NCBI GenBank assembly: GCA_046331625.1
Contig: JAXLQL010000059.1
Coordinates: 1-23,890 of the forward strand
Source: JAXLQL01 sp046331625
GTDB lineage: Bacteria > Acidobacteriota > Terriglobia > Bryobacterales > Bryobacteraceae
Reading direction: 5' to 3'
Length of the DNA: 23,890 bases
The notes under the pieces were generated by a model. The model did no database searches. It was not told the origin of the DNA and saw nothing but the letters and a program-made list of their open reading frames with translations. Made by a program: the position numbers and the translations under genes. The first letter of the stretch is position 1. The number at the start of each line of letters is the position of its first letter. Below are positions 6,928-13,696 of the stretch, piece after piece.

Positions 6928-8301
6928 GTGAAACTGAAGTCCTATTTCGCGTCCACGGTGGAAGCCGCGATTGCGTTGGCAACGAGAGACCTGGGCGACG
7001 ACGCTTTACTGATATATTCACGCGAGGCGAGTCCGGAAACGCGCTACCTGGGGCGTTACGAAGTCGTTTTCGCCGAGCCGCAGGAAGAAGCGCTAGCGCC
7101 CACCGCTTCCGCCGGGGCGTCCGCGCCGCGCAAGCCGGCCACCGGCCTCCAAACAGATTCGGGCTTTGACCGCGAGCCGGGAATGAACGGCGGACAGCGG
7201 GCGGCCCTCCCGCTCGTCCCCTCCCCGCCTTCGGCCCCTCCGGAGCGCTGGAAGCAATTCGAGCAAATGCTCGATCGAATGCGAGACCAACTCGAGCGGC
7301 AGAGCGCGAGAATCGACTCGCTTCTTGACCGCGGGGAGTCGATCGCCCGGCCGGTGGAGGCGACCGATGCACCACCAGCCCAGTCCGAGGTACGGCTGCC
7401 AGAGCGACCCACGCTGCCGGGTGAGCCACAACGCGTGGCCGCATTGGCTCGAAGGCTCCGGCTCACAGACATTCCCGATTCGATGGCTCGCGAGATGGCC
7501 ATGGCCGCGGCTCGCGCGGTCCGGCTTCCGGCGCCACGCGAGCCCGGCATGCCCGAAGACCTTCTTGCTGGCCCGGAGCCCTTCGATGAAGACACGGCCT
7601 TGGCGGAGGAACTGGCGGCCCGGCTGCCTTCCGGCGACGCATCTCCGGGGCAGCGCGCAGGCCATGGGTTGTTGGTGGTAGTGGGTCCTGCCGGCGCTGG
7701 AAAGACGTCGCTTGCCGTGAAGCTGGCGGGGCGGCACATTCTCGCCGGAGGGCCGCCGCCACTGCTCGCCTCGCTCGGCGATTCACGCGTGGGCGAGAGT
7801 CAGGAACTGGAAGCATACGCGCGTTTGCTCGGGGCCCGGCACTCGCGGATCACGGACCCAGCGCAGTGGCGGCGGCCCGCCGGCCTGTCGATCGTCGACG
7901 CAGCGGCTTGGGGCCCGGCTACCACCGGTCACGCGGTAGGGCTACTCGAGCGGTTCTTATCTGCACAAGAGGGCATCGAACTACACCTGGTTTTGCCGGC
8001 AACCATGCGCACCGGAGACATGTCGCCGCTGATCGAACTGGCCTTGCGCTTCGCACCCAACCGTGTCGCATTCACGAGGCTTGACGAGACCAAGACCTAC
8101 GGTCCGATTTGGGCCGCCTCGCGGCGGATGGGGGCACCGGTCTCATTCTTGTCAGGTGGCCGCCGGATCCCCGAGGATCTTCTCGAGGCCAGTGGGCATT
8201 CGATTGCCCGGTTGGTACTGGGCGCTTCGCTCGACCAGATCGAAGTCAGTGAACGACAGAGGCCGAAGGCTGCCGCGGCGGGAGTCGAGGGGGGCCAGTG
8301 A
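6928..8301 (+). CDS. flhF: FlhF-like SRP-family GTPase with degenerate G motifs
   Basis: FlhF is an SRP-type GTPase that sets flagellar position and number, usually together with the MinD-like ATPase FlhG. The start of this 457-aa product (MKLKSYFASTVEAAIALATRDLGDDALLIYSRE) is the FlhF N-terminal B domain. A low-complexity Ala/Pro linker with a short coiled-coil (about 110-135) follows, then the NG domain. The P-loop is present as GPAGAGKT (253-260) and the TRLDET motif (383-388) matches G4. However, the G3 position, normally DTAGR, reads DAAAWG (324-329), and the usual DTYRIGA region reads LGDSRVGE. Nucleotide binding looks possible but hydrolysis is doubtful. The start is GTG 6928 behind AGGAGGAG. 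The stop shares a GTGA with a short downstream frame. Confidence 0.87.
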   Translation: MKLKSYFASTVEAAIALATRDLGDDALLIYSREASPETRYLGRYEVVFAEPQEEALAPTASAGASAPRKPATGLQTDSGFDREPGMNGGQRAALPLVPSPPSAPPERWKQFEQMLDRMRDQLERQSARIDSLLDRGESIARPVEATDAPPAQSEVRLPERPTLPGEPQRVAALARRLRLTDIPDSMAREMAMAAARAVRLPAPREPGMPEDLLAGPEPFDEDTALAEELAARLPSGDASPGQRAGHGLLVVVGPAGAGKTSLAVKLAGRHILAGGPPPLLASLGDSRVGESQELEAYARLLGARHSRITDPAQWRRPAGLSIVDAAAWGPATTGHAVGLLERFLSAQEGIELHLVLPATMRTGDMSPLIELALRFAPNRVAFTRLDETKTYGPIWAASRRMGAPVSFLSGGRRIPEDLLEASGHSIARLVLGASLDQIEVSERQRPKAAAAGVEGGQ

Positions 8302-8351
8302 TAGCAAGGGGGACCAGTGATAGCAAAGGGAGCCAGGGGAAGCGAAGGGAG
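8295..8351 (+). repeat. 19-bp degenerate tandem repeat between flhF and fliA
   Basis: Three head-to-tail copies start at 8295, 8314 and 8333. The first two are nearly identical (CCAGTGATAGCAA then a purine run) and the third is decayed (CCAGGGGAAGCGAAGGGAG). The first copy contains the flhF stop codon. The rest of the flhF-fliA gap (to 8409) is purine-rich and carries the fliA ribosome site GGAGGAG at its end. No flhG gene is present here, where many genomes have it. Confidence 0.7.
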
Positions 8352-8409
8352 CGGTAAAGCGCGGGGACCGGCGAAGCAAGGACGCAAAGCCGGGGCCGGA
8401 GGAGACTGA

Positions 8410-9174
8410 ATGCAAACATACGAAACGACGGGATGCGCCGTAGCCGATGAACGCGAGCGTCTGATTCTCGAGCACTTGCCGCAGGTCCGGCTGATCGCGC
8501 GGCGGATCCACGAGCGGCTTCCGGAGAGCGTGAGTCTCGAGGACTTGGTTTCGACTGGAGTGGTGGGGCTGATTTCGGCGATCGATCATTTCGACCCGCG
8601 CCACAACGTCAAGCTGAAAACCTACGCGGAGTACAAGATCCGGGGCGCGATCCTCGATAGCCTCCGCGGGCTCGACTGGGCGCCGCGCCAGCAGCGGCGA
8701 AAGTGCAAGCAGATCGAGGCCGCCATCGCCTCGGTCGAGCAGCGTGTTCATCGAGCGCCGGCCGAAGACGAGATTGCCCGGGAACTCGGGATTTCGATGC
8801 AGGAGTACCACGAATGGCTGGTCGATGTGCGGGGCGTCAACATCGGGCGGCTAGAAACGAATGGCCCCGACGAGGAAGGGCGTGACCTGCTCCGCCACAT
8901 CTCCGATTCCGAGGAGAACTGGCCCAGCCGCGTGGTCGAGCGGGCCGAGTTGCAGAGGCTCGTCGCCGGGGCCATTGACCGGATGCCGAACGTCGAGCGC
9001 ACCATCCTCGGCCTCTACTACCGCGAAGAACTCACCTTGCGTGAAATCTCGCGCGTGGTGAAGCTGCACGAAAGCCGCGTTTCGCAGCTCAAGACGCAGG
9101 CGATTCTGCGCCTGCGAGGACTGCTCGAAAAGAAGTGGCCCGTGCAGGGAGCCCGGGCGGGCGTGGGCGGATAG
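8410..9174 (+). CDS. fliA: Flagellar sigma factor FliA (sigma-28)
   Basis: An alternative RNA polymerase sigma factor for late flagellar and chemotaxis genes. Region 2 is clear at residues about 15-85 (LPQVRLIARRIHERLP, EDLVSTGVVGLISAIDHFD, KTYAEYKIRGAILDSLRGLDW). A region 3 follows with APAEDEIARELGISMQEY. Region 4 lies at about 195-245, with a helix-turn-helix (LTLREISRVVKLHESRVSQL). There is no region 1.1. The 254-aa length is typical of FliA/WhiG types. GGAGGAG precedes ATG 8410, which directly follows an in-frame TGA. Sigma-28 is normally held by the anti-sigma factor FlgM; no flgM is seen in this window. The switch protein gene starts 9 bp downstream. Confidence 0.95.
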   Translation: MQTYETTGCAVADERERLILEHLPQVRLIARRIHERLPESVSLEDLVSTGVVGLISAIDHFDPRHNVKLKTYAEYKIRGAILDSLRGLDWAPRQQRRKCKQIEAAIASVEQRVHRAPAEDEIARELGISMQEYHEWLVDVRGVNIGRLETNGPDEEGRDLLRHISDSEENWPSRVVERAELQRLVAGAIDRMPNVERTILGLYYREELTLREISRVVKLHESRVSQLKTQAILRLRGLLEKKWPVQGARAGVGG

Positions 9175-9183
9175 CGAAGGGCG

Positions 9184-10053
9184 ATGTCCGATCCGCGGCC
9201 GAGCAGTCCCGACCAGATGCGCCACTGGCTCTCGAGCGAGTGGACGCAACACTTGTGCGCCGCCATCGAATCGATGACAGGCGACGCCGTGGCGTCCGAA
9301 TCCTGCCCGCCCGACAAAGCCCCGGCCGGCAGCTACGTTTGGCACCAAGGCTATTCGGCGGGGGATTCGGCCTCGGCATTCGTCGTCGCGCCCGCAGCTA
9401 CGTGGTCCGCGATCGGCGCCCGCGCCCTCGAGTCGGCCGGCATCGATGACTCCACCGAAGACGACCAGAAGGGCACCTACCAGGAGATCCTGAACCAGGC
9501 AATGTCGGGACTGGCCGCCACCATGGCGCGTCACCTGGGCCGCGAGGTCTTGTGCCAGAACGGGAAAGAAGTTCCCGCTGCCCCAACCGATCCGGGACAG
9601 TGGATTTCGGTCACCGTGGGCAGCAAGCCGCCCCTCCGTCTCGTCATTCACTTCTCTGACGCCCTGATCTCGGCCCTCCAAGGCGGCGAGCCCGCCGCCC
9701 CGGCGCCAACCGCCGCGCCCAAAGCCGCCCTCGCCCCGGCACCGCCGCCCCCGCCACTACCGGCTCCCAGTTCCGCCCAGAGCGGCCCGAGAGGGCAGAC
9801 CATCGAGTTGCTGTATGACGTCGAGCTTCCCGTAAGTGTCTCGTTCGGGCGCGCCAATTTGCCCCTCAAAGACGCGCTCAAACTCACCTCCGGATCGATC
9901 GTCGAGTTGAACCGCTCGGTTACCGAACCGGTCGAGGTCATCGTGAACAATTGCGTGGTCGCCCGCGGCGAGGTCGTCGTCGTCGAAGGCAACTATGGCG
10001 TCCGGATCCTCCAAATCGTGAGCCAACGGGAACGGCTTCGGACGGTGCGTTGA
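9184..10053 (+). CDS. FliN/FliY-type switch protein with CheC-like N-terminal region and SpoA domain
   Basis: A 289-aa protein in three parts. Residues about 1-165 form a folded region with YQEILNQAMSGLAATMARHLG, reminiscent of the CheC/FliM/FliY middle fold. Residues about 167-205 are a Pro/Ala linker. Residues about 207-280 are a SpoA domain (ELLYDVELPVSVSFGRANLPLKDALKLTSGSIVELNR, then GEVVVVEGNYGVRILQIV). This layout resembles FliY, a FliN with an attached CheC-like phosphatase domain. The catalytic E..N motif of CheC is not convincingly seen, so phosphatase activity is uncertain. ATG 9184 follows the fliA stop by 9 nt behind GAAGGG. It is the second SpoA protein of this operon, the short FliN being at 1339-1587. 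Confidence 0.8.
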   Translation: MSDPRPSSPDQMRHWLSSEWTQHLCAAIESMTGDAVASESCPPDKAPAGSYVWHQGYSAGDSASAFVVAPAATWSAIGARALESAGIDDSTEDDQKGTYQEILNQAMSGLAATMARHLGREVLCQNGKEVPAAPTDPGQWISVTVGSKPPLRLVIHFSDALISALQGGEPAAPAPTAAPKAALAPAPPPPPLPAPSSAQSGPRGQTIELLYDVELPVSVSFGRANLPLKDALKLTSGSIVELNRSVTEPVEVIVNNCVVARGEVVVVEGNYGVRILQIVSQRERLRTVR

Positions 10054-10056
10054 GAG

Positions 10057-10497
10057 ATGAAACAACTGAGTGGAGAACTGCCTACGATGTTCCTGTTCCT
10101 CATGCCGATGCTCCTGTCGGCGATCTCGGCGGCCATGAGCGTCTGGGTGTATTTGACACTGCGCCAGCGCCCGGTCAAAGTTCCCGCGCCCCCGGGGCCA
10201 ATTCCTGTCCTGCCGGCCGCTACCCGCTCCCCGGCCGCAACCAGGTCCCCGCAAATCGCCACGGAGTTGCGTGCGCTGTTGGCCATCCTCCAACGCGAAC
10301 CCTCCGGTTCACGAATTCCCGCCCCGGCCATCTCGCCGCCGCTCGCCATCGGCCTTCGTTCGCCCGCGCCACCCCTGGCCGCGCCTCAGGCGACCGAGCG
10401 TCCCCGTCCGGCACAAGCGCCGCCAGACACCTCGGCCCTCAACGAGACCGAACTCGAACTCTACCGAAAATTCCATACCCCGAGTACGCGACCATGA
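10057..10497 (+). CDS. Unrecognised membrane-anchored Pro/Ala-rich protein of the flagellar operon
   Basis: I do not recognise a family for this 146-aa product. One hydrophobic helix lies at residues about 11-34 (MFLFLMPMLLSAISAAMSVWVYL). A long Pro/Ala/Arg-rich low-complexity stretch follows, and the protein ends with a short acidic-amphipathic tail (LNETELELYRKFH). A single-pass protein with a long cytoplasmic or periplasmic tail is likely. It starts 3 nt after the switch protein stop (ATG 10057; ATG 10087 just before the helix is an alternative) and shares an ATGA with the rod-binding gene. That tight coupling argues that it is real and works with the flagellum. Confidence 0.65.
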   Translation: MKQLSGELPTMFLFLMPMLLSAISAAMSVWVYLTLRQRPVKVPAPPGPIPVLPAATRSPAATRSPQIATELRALLAILQREPSGSRIPAPAISPPLAIGLRSPAPPLAAPQATERPRPAQAPPDTSALNETELELYRKFHTPSTRP

Positions 10498-10832
10498 CAC
10501 CACTCGATCTGTCCGCTTCTGCCACTGCCCTCACCCGCAACACTGGTGCCGAGTCTTCAGGGCGCAAATCTTCCGGCGATGAACCGGCTCGCGCCGCAGA
10601 TGCCGCCAAGCAGTTCGAAGCGATCCTCATCGCGCGGATGCTCGAAAGCGCTCGCCAGTCAGGCGGGGGTTGGCTCGGCGAAACCGACGACGCGTCTCAA
10701 ACGATGACCGGCTTTGCCGAAGAGCACTTGGCCGAAATGCTGGCCCAAGCGGGAGGGTTCGGTCTCTCCAAGCTCCTCGGTTCCTCCCTCGAACAGCGCG
10801 CCGCACCCCGGCCGGATCCCATCAAGCCGTAA
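10494..10832 (+). CDS. flgJ: Rod-binding protein, FlgJ N-terminal type
   Basis: A 112-aa protein with the Rod-binding (FlgJ N-terminal) domain. Key parts are AAKQFEAILIARMLESAR at about residues 38-54, then a Gly-rich turn, then MTGFAEEHLAEMLAQAGGFGLSKLL. In enterobacteria FlgJ has an additional peptidoglycan hydrolase domain; as in many other phyla, this form lacks it and would act as a rod cap or scaffold only. ATG 10494 overlaps the stop of the preceding gene as ATGA. It is the last gene of the + strand flagellar operon, and no clear hairpin terminator follows the TAA. Confidence 0.85.
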   Translation: MTPLDLSASATALTRNTGAESSGRKSSGDEPARAADAAKQFEAILIARMLESARQSGGGWLGETDDASQTMTGFAEEHLAEMLAQAGGFGLSKLLGSSLEQRAAPRPDPIKP

Positions 10833-10886
10833 AAATACGCCTCCCTCGCCGCCGGTCTCGATCCAAGTTGGCGTAACCGTTGCTTG

Positions 10887-11101
10887 CGGCTCGCACCGCT
10901 CCCAGACCGTCGAGTAAGTCCCCGGCTGCCGGCTGATCGCATTTTGAAAGGTCCACCGCGTGCACCTCGCGAACACGCCGGGCGTGACAACTCCAGCGGA
11001 CCGCCCTACTCGAAGTCCGCACCGACACCAGGCCTGTTGCCATCAAGCCACGACAGTTCGGACTTACCCGCGGCTCGCGGTTCCCAGCCGTTGAGCAAGT
11101 C
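10887..11101 (+). repeat. Diverged direct repeat pair
   Basis: Positions 10887-10920 and 11071-11101 align through CGGCTCGC, then CCCAG, then GAG.AAGTC, with a 2-3 base length difference. They suggest an old local duplication or decayed copies of a short element. I compared them only by eye. Confidence 0.45.
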
Positions 11102-11109
11102 ACCGACAG

Positions 11110-11193
11110 CCGTTCCATCTCGGCCGTTCCATCTCGGCCGTTCCATCTCGGCCGTTCCATCTCGGCCGTTCCATCTCGGCCGTTCCAGCTCGG
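11110..11193 (+). repeat. 14-bp tandem repeat, six units
   Basis: Unit CCGTTCCATCTCGG. Units at 11110, 11124, 11138, 11152 and 11166 are identical, and the sixth at 11180 has one change (T to G). Each junction creates the palindrome CGGCCG. The near-perfect identity points to recent slippage or expansion. Confidence 0.95.
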
Positions 11194-11358
11194 CCGAAGG
11201 CTCATCGCTGGCGGACAGGTCGCCGCCCTCTGCGACCACCGACCGCGCCAACTCGCCGGGGCTCTACGACGCTCGCGTGTTCTGCCTTGGCCGACCCGCG
11301 ACCTTCGAAGACTGCAGGAACGGAAGGCCGCAGGAATCGGGCCCAGTTCCTATCAACC

Positions 11359-11559
11359 TAGCTACTTTCCGGCGCAAAATTCCATGGTTCAGATTGTGGG
11401 GCAGGCTTCAGCCTGCGCGGGACTGCAGTCCCGCTGTCGATGCCAAGCGCCCAGGCCCTGGCAGCGAACCTTAAACTCTCCCGAAGGGTGCTTCGGTTTC
11501 CGCTCCCGGCGGGTGATGGCCGGCGAGTACCTGTCGAATTTTGCGCCGGAAAGTAGCTA
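11359..11559. mobile_element. MITE-like element with 24-bp perfect inverted ends
   Basis: Positions 11359-11382 and 11536-11559 are exact reverse complements (outer ends TAGCTACTTTCCGGCG). If the outermost TA on each side is read as target duplication, the element proper is 11361-11557 with 22-bp terminal repeats, the arrangement seen in IS630/Tc1-mariner-derived MITEs. The interior has two adjacent palindromes, GCAGGCTTCAGCCTGC (11401-11416) and GCGGGACTGCAGTCCCGC (11417-11434), plus a third stem (CCGAAG...CTTCGG, 11481-11496). No transposase is encoded, so it would need a full-length relative elsewhere to move. Confidence 0.75.
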
Positions 11560-11770
11560 AGCTAGACTTCAACGTTGATCGCGAGCGCGCCGGAGCGCCG
11601 GGCGCGAGGTACGACCATGCGTTCTTGCGTGAATGGGCAATGCGCTCCGAAGTCAGCCCCGTAACTTGCGCGAAGGTTCCAAGGCGGAACCAGTTCAGCG
11701 AGTGGCTTCCTGCTCCGGGTCGGGCCAGTCAGGTTCATCTTTCTTGGCGGCTTTCGAGTGTCGAATGCGG

Positions 11771-11808
11771 TTTGAAACGTTTCTTTAGAAATTTGTTTGA
11801 TCCAATTG
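11771..11808. other. AT-rich patch with palindrome
   Basis: An unusually AT-rich stretch in a high-GC neighbourhood, containing the perfect 10-bp palindrome GAAACGTTTC at 11774-11783. It could be a protein binding site or a remnant of transferred DNA. No gene starts close enough on either strand to call it a promoter. Confidence 0.3.
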
Positions 11809-11938
11809 GCTAGTGGGAGGCCGCCGTTCCACCCAGAAACCGGTACGAATCGCGCCTGCTGGAGCCGGCTCTCCGTTCGCGGCGCAGACGCGGCGGCCGA
11901 ACGGGCCGATTGAATTCGCCGTCAACCTCGGGGCCGTC

Positions 11939-12421
11939 TCACTCGGAGACGCGAGGGTCGATCATCAGACGCATTTCGTTGGTCGAAGTGAATCCGAGCG
12001 ACTCGTATAGGGCACGCCCCTCGGGACTCGCATGCAGAATCACGGCGCCGATCCCGCGCTCGCGGCAGAAGTCGAGAGCCGTTTGCGTCAACTGGCGCGC
12101 GATGCCTTGCCGGCGCCACTCCGGCTCCACGTAGATGTTGAGAATGTTGGCGCGCGGCGCTCCGGGACCTACCATGTGCGGCGGCCAGTCCATCAGCCAG
12201 ACTCCAGCGCCGGCAATTGGCTCGCCTGTCGAGTGCAGGGCGAGCCAGGCGAAGTAGACACCGCTCGCAAGCTTCTCGCGCACCCATTCAGCGAACGAGA
12301 GTTCCATGGCTTCGAGCGCGGCTTCGTCGCGGTAGCCCATGGCTCGGAACATCGCGCGGCGGTGGCGTGCGAGAAGGGGTGACTCTGACAGGTTCGCCCG
12401 GCGAATGGTGACGGGCGTCAC
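11939..12421 (-). CDS. GNAT-family N-acetyltransferase
   Basis: A 160-aa member of the GNAT fold, which transfers an acetyl group from acetyl-CoA to an amine; the substrate cannot be told. The conserved core is ILNIYVEPEWRRQGIARQLTQ, where RRQGIA (residues 103-108) is the pyrophosphate-binding R/QxxGxG/A motif with Ala in the last place. GIGAVILHAS and then ALYESLGF complete motif B. I choose GTG 12421 as start because it overlaps the stop of the preceding oxidoreductase gene as GTGA, and because the protein then opens with the typical TIRRAN strand. The frame stays open upstream to 12487, but that part overlaps the oxidoreductase. It is probably the last gene of the minus-strand operon. Confidence 0.85.
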   Translation of the reverse strand: MTPVTIRRANLSESPLLARHRRAMFRAMGYRDEAALEAMELSFAEWVREKLASGVYFAWLALHSTGEPIAGAGVWLMDWPPHMVGPGAPRANILNIYVEPEWRRQGIARQLTQTALDFCRERGIGAVILHASPEGRALYESLGFTSTNEMRLMIDPRVSE

Positions 12422-13692
12422 GCGGTGCGCTGCATTTGCTGCGCATCCCATGTGCAGATTTTGCGCTCGTAGTAGGAGTGGTTGCACAGCAACGCGGGAC
12501 CGGCGGTGCGCAATCCAAAAACAGAATCCTCGAAGAATGGTTTGCGCGAACGGACCGCGGCGTAGAAGTTGCGATGGTGATCGAGGTGCGGCGAGTGGTC
12601 GCGCGGAGGCGTGTAGACGTCTTCGTTCTCGGGCCGCATGGCGTCAGCGTTGGCGCGCTGCGGCGGGTATTTCGACTCGTACTCCTTCAGGTAGCGCTCA
12701 CGAGCATCCTTGGCGAACGTATCGATGGTGTAACCAGGCTCGCTCTCGCGCGGCTTGCGATTGCGGATGAGCGAGTTGTAGGTGACCGTCATGGTCCCTT
12801 CGCTCCCCACAAAACGGAGCCCGAACGCATCCGTCACGCCGCCCGAGGCCAAGTTGACCCGAAGCACGAGCGTGAACTCGGGATGGCGCTCGGTCTTCGG
12901 ATAGTCGACCATCGCAAGCGTGACGTCGGCCACATCGCGGCCGTCTTTCCACTGGCGGATGCCGCCCGTTGCATAGACGCGCGTGGGCCCGAGTGCGCCG
13001 GTTACTACGTGGAGGCCCGTGAGCAGATGGACATAGAGGTCGCCTGCGACGCCTGTGCCGTAGTCCTGGTAGTTGCGCCAGCGGAAGAATCGCTTGGGGT
13101 CCCAATCGCGCTTGACGGTGTTGGCGATGTAGCGGTCCCAATCGACGGTCTGCGGCGAGGCGTCGGGCGGGATCGAGTATTGCCAGGCGCCGATCGCGGT
13201 ATTGCGGTCAAGCCAGGCTTCCACCACGTTCAACTCCCCGATGGATCCGGAAGCCATCAGTTCCTTGGCCTTGAGGAACACCATCGAACTCGCGTACTGG
13301 CTGCCCACCTGGAACATGCGGCCGCTCTTCTTGTGCGCGGCGATCACCTCGTGGCCCTGCTCGATTTTCTGGACCATCGGCTTCTCGCAATACACGTCTT
13401 TGCCCGCCTGCATCGCGTCGATCGAGATGCGCGAGTGCCAATGATCGGAGGTGCCGATGATGATCGCATCGATGTCTTTGCGCGCGAGCACTTCGCGATA
13501 GTCGCGTGTGGTGAAGAGATGATTGCCCCACTTCTCCTTGGCGCGCTGGAGGCGGCCGTCATAAAGGTCGGAGACGGCGACGAGCTTGACGCCAGGAATC
13601 TGCAGCGCCATGTTGGTGTCGCCGGAGCCCATGCCTCCGGCGCCGATGGTGGCGATCTGAATCTGGTCGTTGGCGGAGATCTTCTGCGGCAT
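12418..13692 (-). CDS. Gfo/Idh/MocA-family oxidoreductase without export signal
   Basis: A 424-aa NAD(P)-dependent oxidoreductase of the glucose-fructose oxidoreductase / inositol dehydrogenase family. The Rossmann motif is IATIGAGGMGSGD near residue 13, and the family motif EKP is at 103-105 (in CEKPMVQ). DHWHSR (83-88) and FRWRNYQDYGTGVAGD mark the sub-type common in Acidobacteria and Planctomycetes. The substrate is probably a sugar or polyol but is not readable. ATG 13692 has GAAAGG upstream, inside the end of the neighbouring paralogue. It begins directly with the ISAND segment that follows the Tat signal in the paralogue, so this copy should remain in the cytoplasm. It is clearly a tandem duplicate of the next gene. 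Confidence 0.92.
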   Translation of the reverse strand: MPQKISANDQIQIATIGAGGMGSGDTNMALQIPGVKLVAVSDLYDGRLQRAKEKWGNHLFTTRDYREVLARKDIDAIIIGTSDHWHSRISIDAMQAGKDVYCEKPMVQKIEQGHEVIAAHKKSGRMFQVGSQYASSMVFLKAKELMASGSIGELNVVEAWLDRNTAIGAWQYSIPPDASPQTVDWDRYIANTVKRDWDPKRFFRWRNYQDYGTGVAGDLYVHLLTGLHVVTGALGPTRVYATGGIRQWKDGRDVADVTLAMVDYPKTERHPEFTLVLRVNLASGGVTDAFGLRFVGSEGTMTVTYNSLIRNRKPRESEPGYTIDTFAKDARERYLKEYESKYPPQRANADAMRPENEDVYTPPRDHSPHLDHHRNFYAAVRSRKPFFEDSVFGLRTAGPALLCNHSYYERKICTWDAQQMQRTA

Positions 13693-13696
13693 GGAT

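Larger units (their letters stand above)
10833..11938. other. Non-coding region between the flagellar operon and the convergent minus-strand operon
   Basis: About 1.1 kb in which no reading frame looks like a protein. The longer open frames run through the 14-bp tandem repeat or the inverted-repeat element, have repeat-driven composition and lack ribosome sites. It contains the diverged direct repeat, the tandem repeat and the MITE-like element listed separately. The stretch 11560-11938 shows nothing beyond one AT-rich patch. No strong rho-independent terminator is seen for either converging operon. Confidence 0.7.

Noticed and set aside
8317..8409. 30-codon basic peptide from GTG 8317 to the TGA before fliA
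   Set aside because: It is Gly/Ala/Lys/Arg-rich from the purine repeat, with no ribosome site of its own; kept only as part of the repeat observation.
11110..11193. CRISPR array
   Set aside because: Units of 14 bp are directly adjacent, with no spacers and no cas genes.
10884..11474. 196-codon open frame on + strand
   Set aside because: It runs through the 14-bp tandem repeat and into the inverted-repeat element, has repeat-made composition and no ribosome site.
11541..11813. 90-codon open frame on + strand
   Set aside because: It begins inside the right inverted repeat of the MITE-like element, has no ribosome site and shows no recognisable family.
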